Shown here piece by piece: positions 35,352 through 44,975 of a stretch of DNA of 64,000 nt. Made by a program: the position numbers and the translations under genes. Below the pieces are notes generated by a model that ran no database searches, was not told the origin of the DNA, and worked only from the letters and a program-made list of their open reading frames with translations. The stretch comes from Dyadobacter sp. CY343 (GTDB taxonomy: Bacteria > Bacteroidota > Bacteroidia > Cytophagales > Spirosomataceae), in contig NZ_JAJUXK010000005.1 of NCBI RefSeq assembly GCF_021390335.1, positions 186,001 to 250,000 of the forward strand. Reading direction: 5' to 3'. The stretch's first letter is position 1; every line of letters starts with the position of its first letter.

Positions 35352-36327
35352 ATGACAATTCAAAAAAATGAGCATAAGCCTTTTGAGCGAGCTCCTGCAA
35401 CTGGATTTTCAGCTCTTCCGGCTCTATAATTGTAACTGCATTCGTGAAAGGGAGGAGCCAGGTGGCGAGGTAGGGGAGCGAGCCGATGAGGAATAGCATT
35501 TCTATACTTCCGTCAGGTAGCGGCTTTTCGTGGGTCCAGCCGTAGTGGTGCCGGGTGTCGAGCATGTGCTGTGCCAGGGGCGGGATGACGGCAGCTGGTT
35601 GGAAACGGATTATGACCTTTTCCCTGGATCGCCGCTTCGCTTCTTCGGCCCAGTATTGCTGTAACGTTTCGGGTCGGGCGGTAAATGTTTCCTCAGTGAG
35701 TTTCAGGTTTTGAATGCGGTCGAGCCGGAAATCGCGGAATGCCTGCCGGAGCCTGCAATAGGCGACCACGTGCCAGTGCTGACTCAGATAGATACCGATC
35801 GGTTCTACATCCCGAGCGGTTGACAAGCCCGTTTCCGCCGCCAGGTAATTGATATTCACCACACTGCGAATAGTGACGGCAGTCACGAGCTGCTGGTATG
35901 CATTCGTATTGGCAGGCGGACTAGCCGGTTCGAGTACTTGAATGTGCGGCGCAATCGTTTCGAGATGATCGCGGTCGGTGTGGCGGAGTGCGGCACGCAG
36001 TTTGTCCATAGCCGCGCCGGTAAGTTGGGCTGTGGTCGCGTCGGTGCGCTGCGCGGCGAGCTTTTCAGCAGTGAGTAATGCAATCGCTTCGTCCCGCGTA
36101 AACATCACGGGCGGTAACCTGTAGCCGTCGAGCATCGCGTAGCCTTTTCCTTCCAGTGTTACCACCGGAATACCCGCACTTTCAAGTGTCCTGATATCCC
36201 GGTAAATCGTGCGCGTGCTGACAGAAAACCTGTGCGCTAATTCAGTGGCGGTCACCACACGTTTGGTTTGAAGCAGGGTCAGTAATGCTACCAGACGTGA
36301 AAGACGTGTTACTTCCGGATCAATCAT
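35341..36327 (-). CDS. WYL-domain transcriptional regulator
   Basis: 328 residues from ATG 36327 (MIDPEVTRLSRLVALLTLLQ); an upstream ATG at 36357 adds ten unrelated residues. N-terminal HTH_11 wing (RFSVSTRTIYRDIRTLESAGIPVV), then a WYL ligand-binding domain (GIYLSQHWHVVAYCRLRQAFRDFRLDRI) and a WCX-like C-terminus. These regulators respond to nucleic-acid or small-molecule ligands. The DUF1761 gene lies just upstream on the same strand (92 bp) and may be a target. The final residues come from the palindrome at 35332-35351. Confidence 0.9.
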   Translation of the reverse strand: MIDPEVTRLSRLVALLTLLQTKRVVTATELAHRFSVSTRTIYRDIRTLESAGIPVVTLEGKGYAMLDGYRLPPVMFTRDEAIALLTAEKLAAQRTDATTAQLTGAAMDKLRAALRHTDRDHLETIAPHIQVLEPASPPANTNAYQQLVTAVTIRSVVNINYLAAETGLSTARDVEPIGIYLSQHWHVVAYCRLRQAFRDFRLDRIQNLKLTEETFTARPETLQQYWAEEAKRRSREKVIIRFQPAAVIPPLAQHMLDTRHHYGWTHEKPLPDGSIEMLFLIGSLPYLATWLLPFTNAVTIIEPEELKIQLQELAQKAYAHFFELSSPG

Positions 36328-36419
36328 TTTGACAATTAGTATGTAACATGCGCTCACTCATAACCGGTTGCTGAATTTAACAAAAAGTAACACATCATAT
36401 GTCGCTCCCCATTGAACCG

Positions 36420-36836
36420 CTATTTTAAAGCAACCAAAATGAGACAAACAATGACAATACCCACGAGGTGGTACGCGCCGCTGATCAGTCCATACAAAAG
36501 TGGCCGCGGGATATTCGGGTTGATCGCAATATTGACAGTGTTGGCAACCAGGTATCCGATTCCGACGGTCAATGCAAAACTTAGCGCGCCTTCATAAGAA
36601 TCGATCTTTAACATATACATTAATACCGCGCTGGCGATGGTAATAACCAGACAGCAAATCGCCGGGCCGATAATAAATATCGGTGCAGGTTTTGCGGGCA
36701 TGTTATTTTCCCTGCCTAAGGAAACTTTGTAGGGCGTGGGGAAAAGCAGGGTGAACCACAACGCGCCCAAAAGAAAATAAGGAACAAATGCGGCTAAAAC
36801 ACTTAACCATGCGATTTCGGAGAATACATTTACCAT
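36420..36836 (-). CDS. DUF1761 membrane protein
   Basis: 138 residues with four hydrophobic helices (WLSVLAAFVPYFLLGALWFTLLF; IFIIGPAICCLVITIASAVLMYML; a third at GALSFALTVGIGYLVANTVNIAI; a fourth near the end). The WFTLLF motif and the length match DUF1761. Function of the family is unknown. It is divergent from the histone-deacetylase-like gene and followed by the WYL regulator gene. Confidence 0.83.
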   Translation of the reverse strand: MVNVFSEIAWLSVLAAFVPYFLLGALWFTLLFPTPYKVSLGRENNMPAKPAPIFIIGPAICCLVITIASAVLMYMLKIDSYEGALSFALTVGIGYLVANTVNIAINPNIPRPLLYGLISGAYHLVGIVIVCLILVALK

Positions 36837-36947
36837 TGTCTTTCGATTTTAAGATTAAACATTATTTCTACAACACAAAGGAAAATGGCCCGGGTGACAG
36901 CCCTATGTCATAGGTTTCCCGCCATCCTGAATTTTTTTATCAACCGA

Positions 36948-37847
36948 ATGTTTCCAATCGCTTTAAATCCCATTTATAAGTACCCCGTGCCTGACGGGCA
37001 CCGGTTTCCAATGGATAAATATGAGCTGCTGCCCATGCAATTGTTGCGGGAAGGTATTGTCGAGCAGTCTGATTTTTTTGACCCGGAACCAATCGATATG
37101 CAGGCGGTATATGCGGTGCACGGCCGCGAATATGCCGACCGGTTTCTGCACGGAAAACTAACCCGCCAGGAAATGCGGCGGATCGGTTTTGAGCAGACAC
37201 CCTTGCTGGCCGAGCGGGAGCTGCGTATCACCAATGGAACCGTCGAAGGCGCGCTGAAAGCATTTGAGACGGGTATTGCATTCAATATCGCCGGGGGTAC
37301 GCACCACGCCGGGCGCGATCAGGGGGAGGGTTTTTGTATGATCAATGACCAGGCGGTGGCGGCGCAATATCTGCTGGATCACGGGAAAGCGAAGCAGGTA
37401 TTGATCATCGATCTGGATGTGCACCAGGGAAATGGAACAGCCAATATATTCGCAGGCAGACCGCAGGTTTTTACCTTTTCAATGCACGGAAAAAACAACT
37501 ATCCTTTTCGAAAAGAGACAAGTGACCTCGATGTGCCGCTCGAAGACTGGACCGGCGACGATGTATATCTGCAAACGCTGGAAAAAATCTTGCCCGATCT
37601 GGTTGAAAAAATAAAGCCCGATTTTATCTTCTATCAGGCTGGTGTTGATATTTTGGAGACTGATAAAATTGGCAGGATGTCGTGTACGGTTCGTTGCTGC
37701 GAACTGCGGGACGAAATGGTGTTGAAGCTGGCGGTGAAGCACAATATTCCTGTTCAATGCAGCATGGGCGGCGGCTATTCGCCCGAGCTCCGGACTATCA
37801 TTCATGCACATGCAAATACCTTCAAGGTTGCCGCGAAACTGTATTAG
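36948..37847 (+). CDS. Histone-deacetylase-superfamily (acetylpolyamine-amidohydrolase-like) enzyme
   Basis: 299 residues from ATG 36948 (MFPIALNPIYKYPVPDGHRFPMDKYEL); the earlier ATG at 36885 adds a poor extension. Zinc site is complete: NIAGGTHHAGRD near 110, DLDVHQGNGT near 155-164 (Asp and His ligands), and the late Asp in FYQAGVDILETD. Bacterial members deacetylate polyamines, acetoin-like or protein substrates. The substrate here is not evident. Its 3' end overlaps the convergent phosphodiesterase gene by 26 bp. Confidence 0.88.
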   Translation: MFPIALNPIYKYPVPDGHRFPMDKYELLPMQLLREGIVEQSDFFDPEPIDMQAVYAVHGREYADRFLHGKLTRQEMRRIGFEQTPLLAERELRITNGTVEGALKAFETGIAFNIAGGTHHAGRDQGEGFCMINDQAVAAQYLLDHGKAKQVLIIDLDVHQGNGTANIFAGRPQVFTFSMHGKNNYPFRKETSDLDVPLEDWTGDDVYLQTLEKILPDLVEKIKPDFIFYQAGVDILETDKIGRMSCTVRCCELRDEMVLKLAVKHNIPVQCSMGGGYSPELRTIIHAHANTFKVAAKLY

Positions 37848-38823
37848 TAACGTATTGGAAGCTTCTTTTTTCGTGTTTTAATTTCCAGTTGAAAGTCAAG
37901 CCAACAGGTAAGTGATCGGATAAGGGCTTCCCCGACTGATCTTCAAACAGCTCCGATTGCAGCGCGTATTCCGCAGGAAACAGTTCAAGCGCGTCGCTGC
38001 TGCGAAACATGATCTTATCGATCGACTCCATTTTTTCGGTTATATTCAGAATGTCACGGGGCGGGATATTGGGTGAAGCTGCGGGAAGCAGGCCCTCGTT
38101 TTCGAGCATTATCCAGGCGTCGCGCAGGCTGTTTGCAATCAGCAGTTCCTGAATATTGTCGGAAGAAAAATGGTAGCGGCCATTTAAATCTCCCATCACA
38201 ATCACTGCATTCCCCGCAGAATTTTCTTTTATAAATGTCGATAGCTGCTCGATATTCTTTCGTCGCGCGGCGGCTGCCTCCGGATCGTTGAATGCATTGG
38301 AGTGAATATTATAAAATTCGATAAACAGTTCTTTCCCGATCTGAACGCGCGAAAAAGTGAAACCTTTCGGGGTCAGGCAATCTGCGCCGGTGCAATCGTC
38401 CCAGGAGATATGTTCAGTAGCAGAGAGTGGGTAGCGGGAAAGCGTATTCAGGCCGTCGCCAAAGGGAATGCTGCCTTTCGATTCACTCCGGTAAGGGTGC
38501 GCATTCCCGGATAAGTAAAGCTCTTTATTGTAATGGAAATCCTCCTGCACATGCACGATATCGAAGCGGTTTAAGCGTTTTCCGATCTCTGCAATACTGC
38601 TTGCACGCTCGGTTTGTGCGCTCGAAATGATTTCCGGTAAGCCAGCGATATTGTAGGTAAGGACTGAAAATTGACCGGTTTCGGCTGTGTCCGCAAGAAC
38701 CGGATCGTGGGCATGTTTGAGGGAAATGGCGCCGAGAGTAGCTTTGAATTCGACACTTGGCCAGAGCATGAGGAGTAGGAAGCCGCAATAGGCGTAACGT
38801 TTGCTGAAAAAATGTCCGATCAT
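37822..38823 (-). CDS. Secreted endonuclease/exonuclease/phosphatase (EEP) family protein
   Basis: 333 residues. N-terminal signal or anchor (YAYCGFLLLMLWPSVEFKA). EEP fold motifs: TYNIAGLPE near 57, the catalytic Glu in VHVQEDFHYN, Asn and His in FYNIHSNAF, GDLNGRY, and SDHLPVG. Secreted members include sphingomyelinases, phosphoinositide phosphatases and DNases. VQEDFHYN resembles the sphingomyelinase/phosphatase group, with moderate certainty. It lies after the SusD gene but a terminator at 38924-38956 separates them. Confidence 0.83.
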   Translation of the reverse strand: MIGHFFSKRYAYCGFLLLMLWPSVEFKATLGAISLKHAHDPVLADTAETGQFSVLTYNIAGLPEIISSAQTERASSIAEIGKRLNRFDIVHVQEDFHYNKELYLSGNAHPYRSESKGSIPFGDGLNTLSRYPLSATEHISWDDCTGADCLTPKGFTFSRVQIGKELFIEFYNIHSNAFNDPEAAAARRKNIEQLSTFIKENSAGNAVIVMGDLNGRYHFSSDNIQELLIANSLRDAWIMLENEGLLPAASPNIPPRDILNITEKMESIDKIMFRSSDALELFPAEYALQSELFEDQSGKPLSDHLPVGLTFNWKLKHEKRSFQYVTNTVSRQP

Positions 38824-38923
38824 CAGGCAGTCCGGCTTTTGGTTGTATTGAAACCTAAAAGTAGGGCAGCAGTGTGAACTCAGCGGGGCGCAAATGTTAA
38901 GGTTATATTATTGATTTTTGGTT

Positions 38924-38956
38924 AAAAAAAAGCTCCGGGCTGTGGATCCGGAGCTT
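38924..38956 (-). terminator. Intrinsic terminator after the SusCD operon
   Basis: On the minus strand AAGCTCCGG (38956-38948) pairs with CCGGAGCTT (38938-38930), followed by a T run. It begins six bases after the SusD stop codon. Confidence 0.9.
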
Positions 38957-38962
38957 GATCTT

Positions 38963-40411
38963 TCAGTTAATATCCCACCAGTTCTTGGTGGCCTGCGAAT
39001 CTCCGCCGATACTTTTGGCGGCGGCCTCGCTGTTAACCGCATTAGAAGCTCGGCTGGCGCTCGGATATTTCAGTCGTTTTACAACACCATCTTTCACTTC
39101 CTGATCCAGACTTCCCGAAACCGGTGCAATAAACAGATCCGCGCCGCTCGGCTTTTTAATATCCAGTCTCAATCTTTCCATCCAGCCCTGAATACCCTGC
39201 ATATACAAAGCCAGCCACTTCTGGGATCCGATCACATTTTTCCAGTTGCCCGCTTTGTAAGGAACGCTCGCCAGGTAAGTGCTCACGACCTTTGCATCTG
39301 TAATTCCCCATTGCGTTAGCGCAGCGGTAACTGCTTCGTTATAAAGCGTATCTGCCGTAGCAGTGCCCACATTCATGCCCCGCGCCGCGGCCTCGGCTTT
39401 AATGAATGCAACTTCCGCATAAGTGATCATATTCCCTCTCGCCGAACCGCTGTAAGCCATTACGCCGGGTTTTGACAGTCCGATCATTGTCGGTGTATTC
39501 GCCTCAGTACCATAAGGTTTACCTACATATTTTCCATTGGTTTCGTCCGGCCGGGCGTACACGGGAAGGCGGGGATCTTTCAATTCTGTCAGGTAGTCGA
39601 TTACCGTTGAAGTCACCGCGAATTCCACGAGTGGGCGGTCTACATCGTTATAAGGAAAGCGGTTGGTCGCCGCCGCGGTATTGTAAGGGAAAAATGCGTC
39701 CTGGGTTGTTGCGGTAAAAGTGTTTTTCACAGCATCTTCAATCACCGCTTTTGCCTCCGCAGGCTGCACATCGGCCATTCTCATGGCGATCCGCATACGC
39801 AGCGCATTACCGATCCGGATCCATTGTGCCGCGCTGCCGCCTCCGATAATATCACCGCGGATCGCGCCGGAAGTTGGGCCGGCGAGTATATCCACCTGTG
39901 TTTTGAGCGAAGCGAGTAATGCCGTATACACATCTTTTCCTTTGTCATAAACCGGCTGAACCGTCACGTCGCCTCTCAATGCCTGCGAATAGGGAATATC
40001 CACATAAACGTCCGTGAGGATATGGAAAAGCCAGGCTTTCATGATTTCCGTCGCGGCCAGCATGTGCTCGCTGGATTCTGCCGGATGCCTTTCGTAGTAA
40101 TTTCTGATTTCCTGCAAATCCATCAGCGGCCCGGCGTACATGCCGTTCCAAAGCCCGTCGTTTGTAAACAGGAACCGGCTTTCACCCGTTTTGTCTGTTC
40201 CGGTCCAGTATTGTGCGAGCTGCATGCCGACACGCCCGTTGAAATAAGTGTCGTAAAGCAAGTCAGAAGCCCGTTTTTGCGCATTGGCCATCAAAAATTC
40301 AGGCTGCGTTTCGCTCGACCGCGCGGGGTCGCTGTTCAGGGTATCGTAATTGTCGCATCCGGGGAGGACGAAAATGCACGCCGCCAGCAGGATAATGATT
40401 TTCAATTTCAT
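38963..40411 (-). CDS. SusD/RagB-family outer-membrane lipoprotein
   Basis: 482 residues. Lipoprotein signal MKLKIIILLAACIFVLPGC. The rest is the TPR-like SusD fold (SusD-like_2 type): AQYWTGTDKTGESRF near 65, MKAWLFHILTDVYVDIPYSQAL at about 123-144, late EVAFIKAEAAARGMN and LALYMQGIQGWMERLRLD. It binds substrate on the cell surface for the adjacent SusC porin. The gene follows SusC by 37 bp. This subgroup is often tied to peptides or unusual glycans. No enzyme next door reveals the substrate. Confidence 0.93.
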   Translation of the reverse strand: MKLKIIILLAACIFVLPGCDNYDTLNSDPARSSETQPEFLMANAQKRASDLLYDTYFNGRVGMQLAQYWTGTDKTGESRFLFTNDGLWNGMYAGPLMDLQEIRNYYERHPAESSEHMLAATEIMKAWLFHILTDVYVDIPYSQALRGDVTVQPVYDKGKDVYTALLASLKTQVDILAGPTSGAIRGDIIGGGSAAQWIRIGNALRMRIAMRMADVQPAEAKAVIEDAVKNTFTATTQDAFFPYNTAAATNRFPYNDVDRPLVEFAVTSTVIDYLTELKDPRLPVYARPDETNGKYVGKPYGTEANTPTMIGLSKPGVMAYSGSARGNMITYAEVAFIKAEAAARGMNVGTATADTLYNEAVTAALTQWGITDAKVVSTYLASVPYKAGNWKNVIGSQKWLALYMQGIQGWMERLRLDIKKPSGADLFIAPVSGSLDQEVKDGVVKRLKYPSASRASNAVNSEAAAKSIGGDSQATKNWWDIN

Positions 40412-40448
40412 ATGAATATGATTTGGATTGAGTTCTTGAAAAAACCGG

Positions 40449-43400
40449 TCAGAATGTAAAGTTCAGGTTCGCCCCGTAGCTGCGTACCGGAGGTAATGCG
40501 CCGCCTTCAAAGCCGATCTGGTTACCGATCGAGTTGGTGATATTCGCCGGGTCCACATTGGGTGCATTGCTTTTGATCAACCACAAATTGCGACCGGTAA
40601 GGGTAAAGCGCAATGCTTGCATTTTGATCTTTTTCGCCAATGCATCCGGTAGTTGCCAGCCAAGTCTAACCTCGCGCAGGTAAATGAAGCTGCCGTCGTA
40701 CAGATTCGCTTTGCTGATCCGGTTACCGCCGTCGGAATTGAAGTGCGTTCGTGCCGCTACTACAATATCGTTCGGGCTGCCGTCTTCTTTCACGCCCGGA
40801 TTAACCAGTCCGTTTTCACGAATTCCAGGCAGCGCAGTTTCTTCAAACATCCCCGATTTGTTTCCATACAAATTGGTATAAGAGAAGAAATCACCGCCTT
40901 TTTGAAAATCGACAAGCGCCGCCAGATAAAGACTTTTGTAGCTGAATGTGTTGTTCAACCCACCAATAAAATCAGGGTTAGCGTCGCCGATGATCACCGG
41001 TGTAGGCGTAACTGCATACGTTCCGTTGGCGCCTACGATCTTGTTGCCTCGGGCATCGTACACATAATCTGTTCCGAGCATCGTACCAAGCGATTTTCCC
41101 TTTTGCGCCACCATCGAAACGCGGTTTGTGCGGCGTTCTGTCCCAATTACAAATCGCTCGATTCCCTGAATGCTTTCATCCGAGCTGTTCAGGTTAAGTA
41201 CCCGGTTTTTGTTTTTGGAAAAATTAAGGGACGCTCTCCAGCTGAAATTCTTGGTCATAATCGGCATGATATTCACCGAGAGTTCGATACCCTTGTTCTG
41301 CACCGTTCCGCCATTTACGATCTTGGTAGAAAATCCGCTCTCCGCCGGGATCTGTACGTTCCAGATCTGGTTTTCGGTGCGACGATCGTAGTAAGTGAAG
41401 TTTACGCCCAGTATTTCATTGAAGAATTTGAGATCAACACCACCTTCCACTTCTGCCGAAAGTTCCGGTTTCAGGCGGGCATTGTGTAATCTGTCCGGCG
41501 TACTTTGCAGCGGGAATGTGCCAAACTGCGTCACGATATCGTAATACCTTGATACTGAATAAGGATCAGCATCATTTCCAACACGTGCATAAGATAACCG
41601 CGCTTTTCCAAGCGTCAGCCAGGAAGTTTTCTGGATCACGTCAGAGAATACGAACGAACCTGCGATCGACGGATAGAAATAGGAATAGTTACCCGTTTGT
41701 TTCAAAGTCGAAGCCCAGTCATTACGGCCTGTGGCGGTCAGGTACAGGTATTTGTTATAACCCAATGTAACCGATCCGAAGAGCGAGTTGATCTGTTTGT
41801 TTCCGTAAGTGGTAGAAACCGTAGCCGGCGTCACTGAGTTTTGCAGCACATACACAAGCGGGGTTTGCAGCCCGCCGTTGGTCGTGCCGGATTCCACACT
41901 TGATTTGATACTCAGGATATTACTCCCCGCCACAGCTTCCAGACTGAATTTGTCGCTCAGGTTTTTATTGACATTCAAAGTAGCCTGGTAATTGTTCTCG
42001 TTGTTCCGAAGCTGCCTTTTTGCGTAGCTACCCACAAAAAATCCTTTCGCACTCCGCACTTCGTCCATGTGATCGAAGTAATCGGAAAATACACGCACGT
42101 CGGCCGAAAGCCAGTCGGTGAATTTATAAGTTAACCCTGCATTGCCGAAATAGCGGTTATTTCTGTCCGTATTGTAGTTTTCATACTGGTTCCAATAAGG
42201 ATTCTGGCTGAACGCTGGTTTCTGGATATTCCACGCAGTCCGGTTCCACGATTGCTCGGTCCCGTCGGCATATTTGTAATCTTCGAGGTAGTTATTGTCA
42301 ATTTGCCGCTGGCCATACATCACATAGAAAAGCATCGGGTTATTGCCCATAAAGCCAGTTCCCGGCCTGCCTTTCGAATGGTCGTTCACGTAGTTGATCC
42401 CGCCGCTGAAAGTGAATTTGTCCGTAAACTTATAGGTGGTATTCAAGCTGATAAAAAAGCGTTTCAGCTCGCTGCCCGGGTAGATAAAGTTCTGTTTCGT
42501 TTGTCCGACGGAAAAACGGATAGAACCTTTGTCGCTGCTGCTAGCCACCGACAGGTTGTTGGAAAACGTAACCCCCGTTTTGAAGAAATCCTTTGCATTA
42601 TCGGGCTGTGGGCTCCATGGAGCAGTTTTTCCAAAATTCGGATTGTTCCGGTCCTGGTCCCACGACCAATAGTGGCGCACGAGCGTCCCGTCCATTTTCG
42701 GCCCCCACGATTCGTCGGTTCCGTAGTCGGGAATGAGGTCGTATTTGCCTTTTCCATCATTATCATCATAAGTACCTCCGCCCGGCAGGAAGCCGCTCGG
42801 ATTATCTTTCACATACAATTTGGTGAAATTTGAGCTGCCGCCCCCGCCATATACGTTCTGGAATTTAGGCAGGTAAGAAACCTGGTCCAGCTGCACATTA
42901 AGGTCATAATTCAGAGAAAGGTTACCCGATCCCTTGCCTGTTTTGGTAGTAATATAAATCACCCCATTCTGCCCGCGGCTACCATAAAGTGCCGTCGCCG
43001 CAGCTCCTTTCAAAACGGAGATATTCTCCACATCATTCGGGTTGATCAGCTGTGCCGGATTTCCGTAATCAAAGCCGCCGCCGCCTGTTCCCTGGCCGCC
43101 GGTTACGCTGGATGCATTCATATTCATATTCGCCATCGGCACACCGTCGACGATAAACAATGCGTTATTATTACCCGAAATGGATTTCAAACCCCGGATC
43201 GTAACCCGGGAAGATCCGCCCATAGAGCCACTGTTACCACCGATCTGGACGCCTGCGAGTTTTCCCTGTAACGAGTTGATGTAGTTCACTTCACGTGCTT
43301 CCTGAATACTCCCTCCGCCGATCTGTTGGATCGCATAACCCACATTCCGTGTGTTTTGCTGCACACCGAGCGCGGTTACCACCACTTCGCCCAGACTTTT

Positions 43401-43706
43401 CACATCGGCCGAAAGTTTCACTGTGATTTCCGTCATCGAGCGCGGCACATTCACGTCGATAGTCTGGAACCCGATCGAAGAAACGGTGAGCTTTTGATCT
43501 CCTTCGGGAAGGCCGATCGAGAACTTTCCGTCGGCGTCCGTGTTCGTACCCGTAGTGGTACCTTTAATTAAAACGCTCGCGCCCGGAACAGCCGCATTGG
43601 CCTCGTCGAGCACCTTACCGGCTACCTGCCGGGACTGCGCCTGCACCGAAATAGCAAAAAATGCCAGTCCGAACAGGGTCAGTAAACAACCACGTATAAT
43701 TCGCAT
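40449..43706 (-). CDS. SusC/RagA-family TonB-dependent outer-membrane receptor
   Basis: 1085 residues. Signal peptide (MRIIRGCLLTLFGLAFFAISVQAQ), then a CarboxypepD_reg-like domain (VAGKVLDEANAAVPGASVLIKGTTTGT split over about 28-110), the plug with EVVVTALG and NPNDVENISVLKGAAATALYGSRG near 225-250, and a 22-strand barrel ending in Phe (GANLNFTF). Glycine-rich runs (TGGGGF) occur in the plug. No STN domain is seen at the N-terminus, so sigma/anti-sigma signalling is unlikely. It forms a transporter with the downstream SusD. Confidence 0.95.
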   Translation of the reverse strand: MRIIRGCLLTLFGLAFFAISVQAQSRQVAGKVLDEANAAVPGASVLIKGTTTGTNTDADGKFSIGLPEGDQKLTVSSIGFQTIDVNVPRSMTEITVKLSADVKSLGEVVVTALGVQQNTRNVGYAIQQIGGGSIQEAREVNYINSLQGKLAGVQIGGNSGSMGGSSRVTIRGLKSISGNNNALFIVDGVPMANMNMNASSVTGGQGTGGGGFDYGNPAQLINPNDVENISVLKGAAATALYGSRGQNGVIYITTKTGKGSGNLSLNYDLNVQLDQVSYLPKFQNVYGGGGSSNFTKLYVKDNPSGFLPGGGTYDDNDGKGKYDLIPDYGTDESWGPKMDGTLVRHYWSWDQDRNNPNFGKTAPWSPQPDNAKDFFKTGVTFSNNLSVASSSDKGSIRFSVGQTKQNFIYPGSELKRFFISLNTTYKFTDKFTFSGGINYVNDHSKGRPGTGFMGNNPMLFYVMYGQRQIDNNYLEDYKYADGTEQSWNRTAWNIQKPAFSQNPYWNQYENYNTDRNNRYFGNAGLTYKFTDWLSADVRVFSDYFDHMDEVRSAKGFFVGSYAKRQLRNNENNYQATLNVNKNLSDKFSLEAVAGSNILSIKSSVESGTTNGGLQTPLVYVLQNSVTPATVSTTYGNKQINSLFGSVTLGYNKYLYLTATGRNDWASTLKQTGNYSYFYPSIAGSFVFSDVIQKTSWLTLGKARLSYARVGNDADPYSVSRYYDIVTQFGTFPLQSTPDRLHNARLKPELSAEVEGGVDLKFFNEILGVNFTYYDRRTENQIWNVQIPAESGFSTKIVNGGTVQNKGIELSVNIMPIMTKNFSWRASLNFSKNKNRVLNLNSSDESIQGIERFVIGTERRTNRVSMVAQKGKSLGTMLGTDYVYDARGNKIVGANGTYAVTPTPVIIGDANPDFIGGLNNTFSYKSLYLAALVDFQKGGDFFSYTNLYGNKSGMFEETALPGIRENGLVNPGVKEDGSPNDIVVAARTHFNSDGGNRISKANLYDGSFIYLREVRLGWQLPDALAKKIKMQALRFTLTGRNLWLIKSNAPNVDPANITNSIGNQIGFEGGALPPVRSYGANLNFTF

Positions 43707-43843
43707 AATAGGCTTGGTTTTAGGGTTTGGAAATAAACAACTATTAAAGCCTTGAAGGATAGGCAGAATACTTGTTTAAAATCACCCTTATTGACCAGTC
43801 AGCCTGGAATATGTCAGTGGATAGAAGCCGATGAGTATATTGG

Positions 43844-43864
43844 TATAGCAATATTAATGCTATA
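43844..43864. promoter_or_regulatory. AT-rich inverted repeat upstream of SusC
   Basis: TATAGCA (43844-43850) and TGCTATA (43858-43864) are perfect reverse complements 7 bp apart, in the 213-bp gap between the small envelope protein gene and SusC. It could be an operator for SusCD or a weak terminator for the gene at 43920. Confidence 0.35.
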
Positions 43865-43919
43865 AATAATGCCTAATCAGCTGTAAATGATATCATTCCC
43901 TACATCAGCGCGAGAGATA

Positions 43920-44327
43920 TCACAGAGGTGCGGAAAATGGAGATTTTTTAAAAGAAACTACGCCATTCTGGTCTTTGGAATACATAGCAAGACAATTGGC
44001 ATTGAATGCAACATCAAAATTAGGCTCTCCCGGAACCAACTTGCCGGGTGCAGGTTTTGACGCATCAAAGAAATAAACAGTTGTCGTACCATATTTGGTG
44101 TACGGCATCAGCTCCCCGTATTTTTCCATCTCGTCCCACGCCCGGCTTTCGGTTGTCACCGCGTAGATACGCTGGATCGGGCCGGTGTTATTTTCGTTTC
44201 GGTAAACGGCTACTTCTTTGAAATTACCTTCCAGATCATCTACCCCAGGTATGGAAGTAGAGTCGTAGATAATAAAGCCGAGCGTGAGAACGATGAGGAC
44301 GAGGAATATGATTTTTTTATTTTTCAA
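43920..44327 (-). CDS. Small membrane-anchored hypothetical protein
   Basis: 135 residues. One N-terminal helix (KIIFLVLIVLTLGFIIYDS) anchors a soluble part outside the cytoplasm. The rest (YAVTTESRAWDEMEKYGELMPYTKYGTTTVYFFD) resembles no family I know. Same strand as the next lipoprotein gene and SusC, but spaced from both. Function unknown. Confidence 0.7.
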   Translation of the reverse strand: MKNKKIIFLVLIVLTLGFIIYDSTSIPGVDDLEGNFKEVAVYRNENNTGPIQRIYAVTTESRAWDEMEKYGELMPYTKYGTTTVYFFDASKPAPGKLVPGEPNFDVAFNANCLAMYSKDQNGVVSFKKSPFSAPL

Positions 44328-44396
44328 GATCTGTGAAATGGTTCGTGTTGCCGTAAAGTTAAGACAACACGTCCATTCCGAAACGAAATTTCCTGC

Positions 44397-44822
44397 CTAG
44401 CGTGTGGCAGTAAGCGTGAAATCGGTGCCGGTATCGTCGGTCGCATTGACCACGAGCTTCTTACCGGTGATCTTGGCTACTGTTTCTCCTTCGTAAACCA
44501 GTTCCACTGTGCTCCCATTTTCCACCAGCTTGATATCACTCACGTCGTACACCATAAATTCTTCGTCGTCCCTGGTTTGAATATCAAGTTCGGCATCCAC
44601 CGTCGTTTCCGTTTTTTTAGTGATCCGGATATCGCCTTTCAGATTGCTTTTATCCGCCGGTATTACCTTACCGTCAAATGCGAGTTCGGAAAAAACGTAA
44701 ATGCCCGACAGCCTGGTTGCCAGGTCCGGCGCGGGTTCAACTTTGTCTTTCTTGCACGAAACGATTGAAATACCGAGCAGTAGCAATACTGCGAGACTTT
44801 TGAGGTTGGATAAATTTTTCAT
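44397..44822 (-). CDS. Lipocalin-like lipoprotein, hypothetical
   Basis: 141 residues. Lipoprotein signal ends at SIVSC. After KKDKVEPAPD, the mature part is strand-rich (GIYVFSELAFDGKVIP; IRITKKTETTVDAELDIQT; VELVYEGETVAKITGKKLVV), in the style of small Bacteroidota lipocalin-like lipoproteins. No active site is visible. Located 69 bp upstream of the membrane-anchored hypothetical on the same strand. Confidence 0.7.
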   Translation of the reverse strand: MKNLSNLKSLAVLLLLGISIVSCKKDKVEPAPDLATRLSGIYVFSELAFDGKVIPADKSNLKGDIRITKKTETTVDAELDIQTRDDEEFMVYDVSDIKLVENGSTVELVYEGETVAKITGKKLVVNATDDTGTDFTLTATR

Positions 44823-44975
44823 AGCTGGAATGATGTTTTGTTTTGTGCGTCAAAAATATTGTCGCACTGCCATTCCCGAAAGTCTTGACGGATAAACTGC
44901 ACTTTCTACGTTCTGATGTGATCAGAAAGCGCGGTGAACTGTGAAGCGATTTCCAGGCTAATCATCCCATTGACA

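Noticed and set aside
40653..41489. A 278-codon open frame antisense to SusC
   Set aside because: It is inside a gene with clear SusC motifs and shows no domain, signal peptide or start context of its own.
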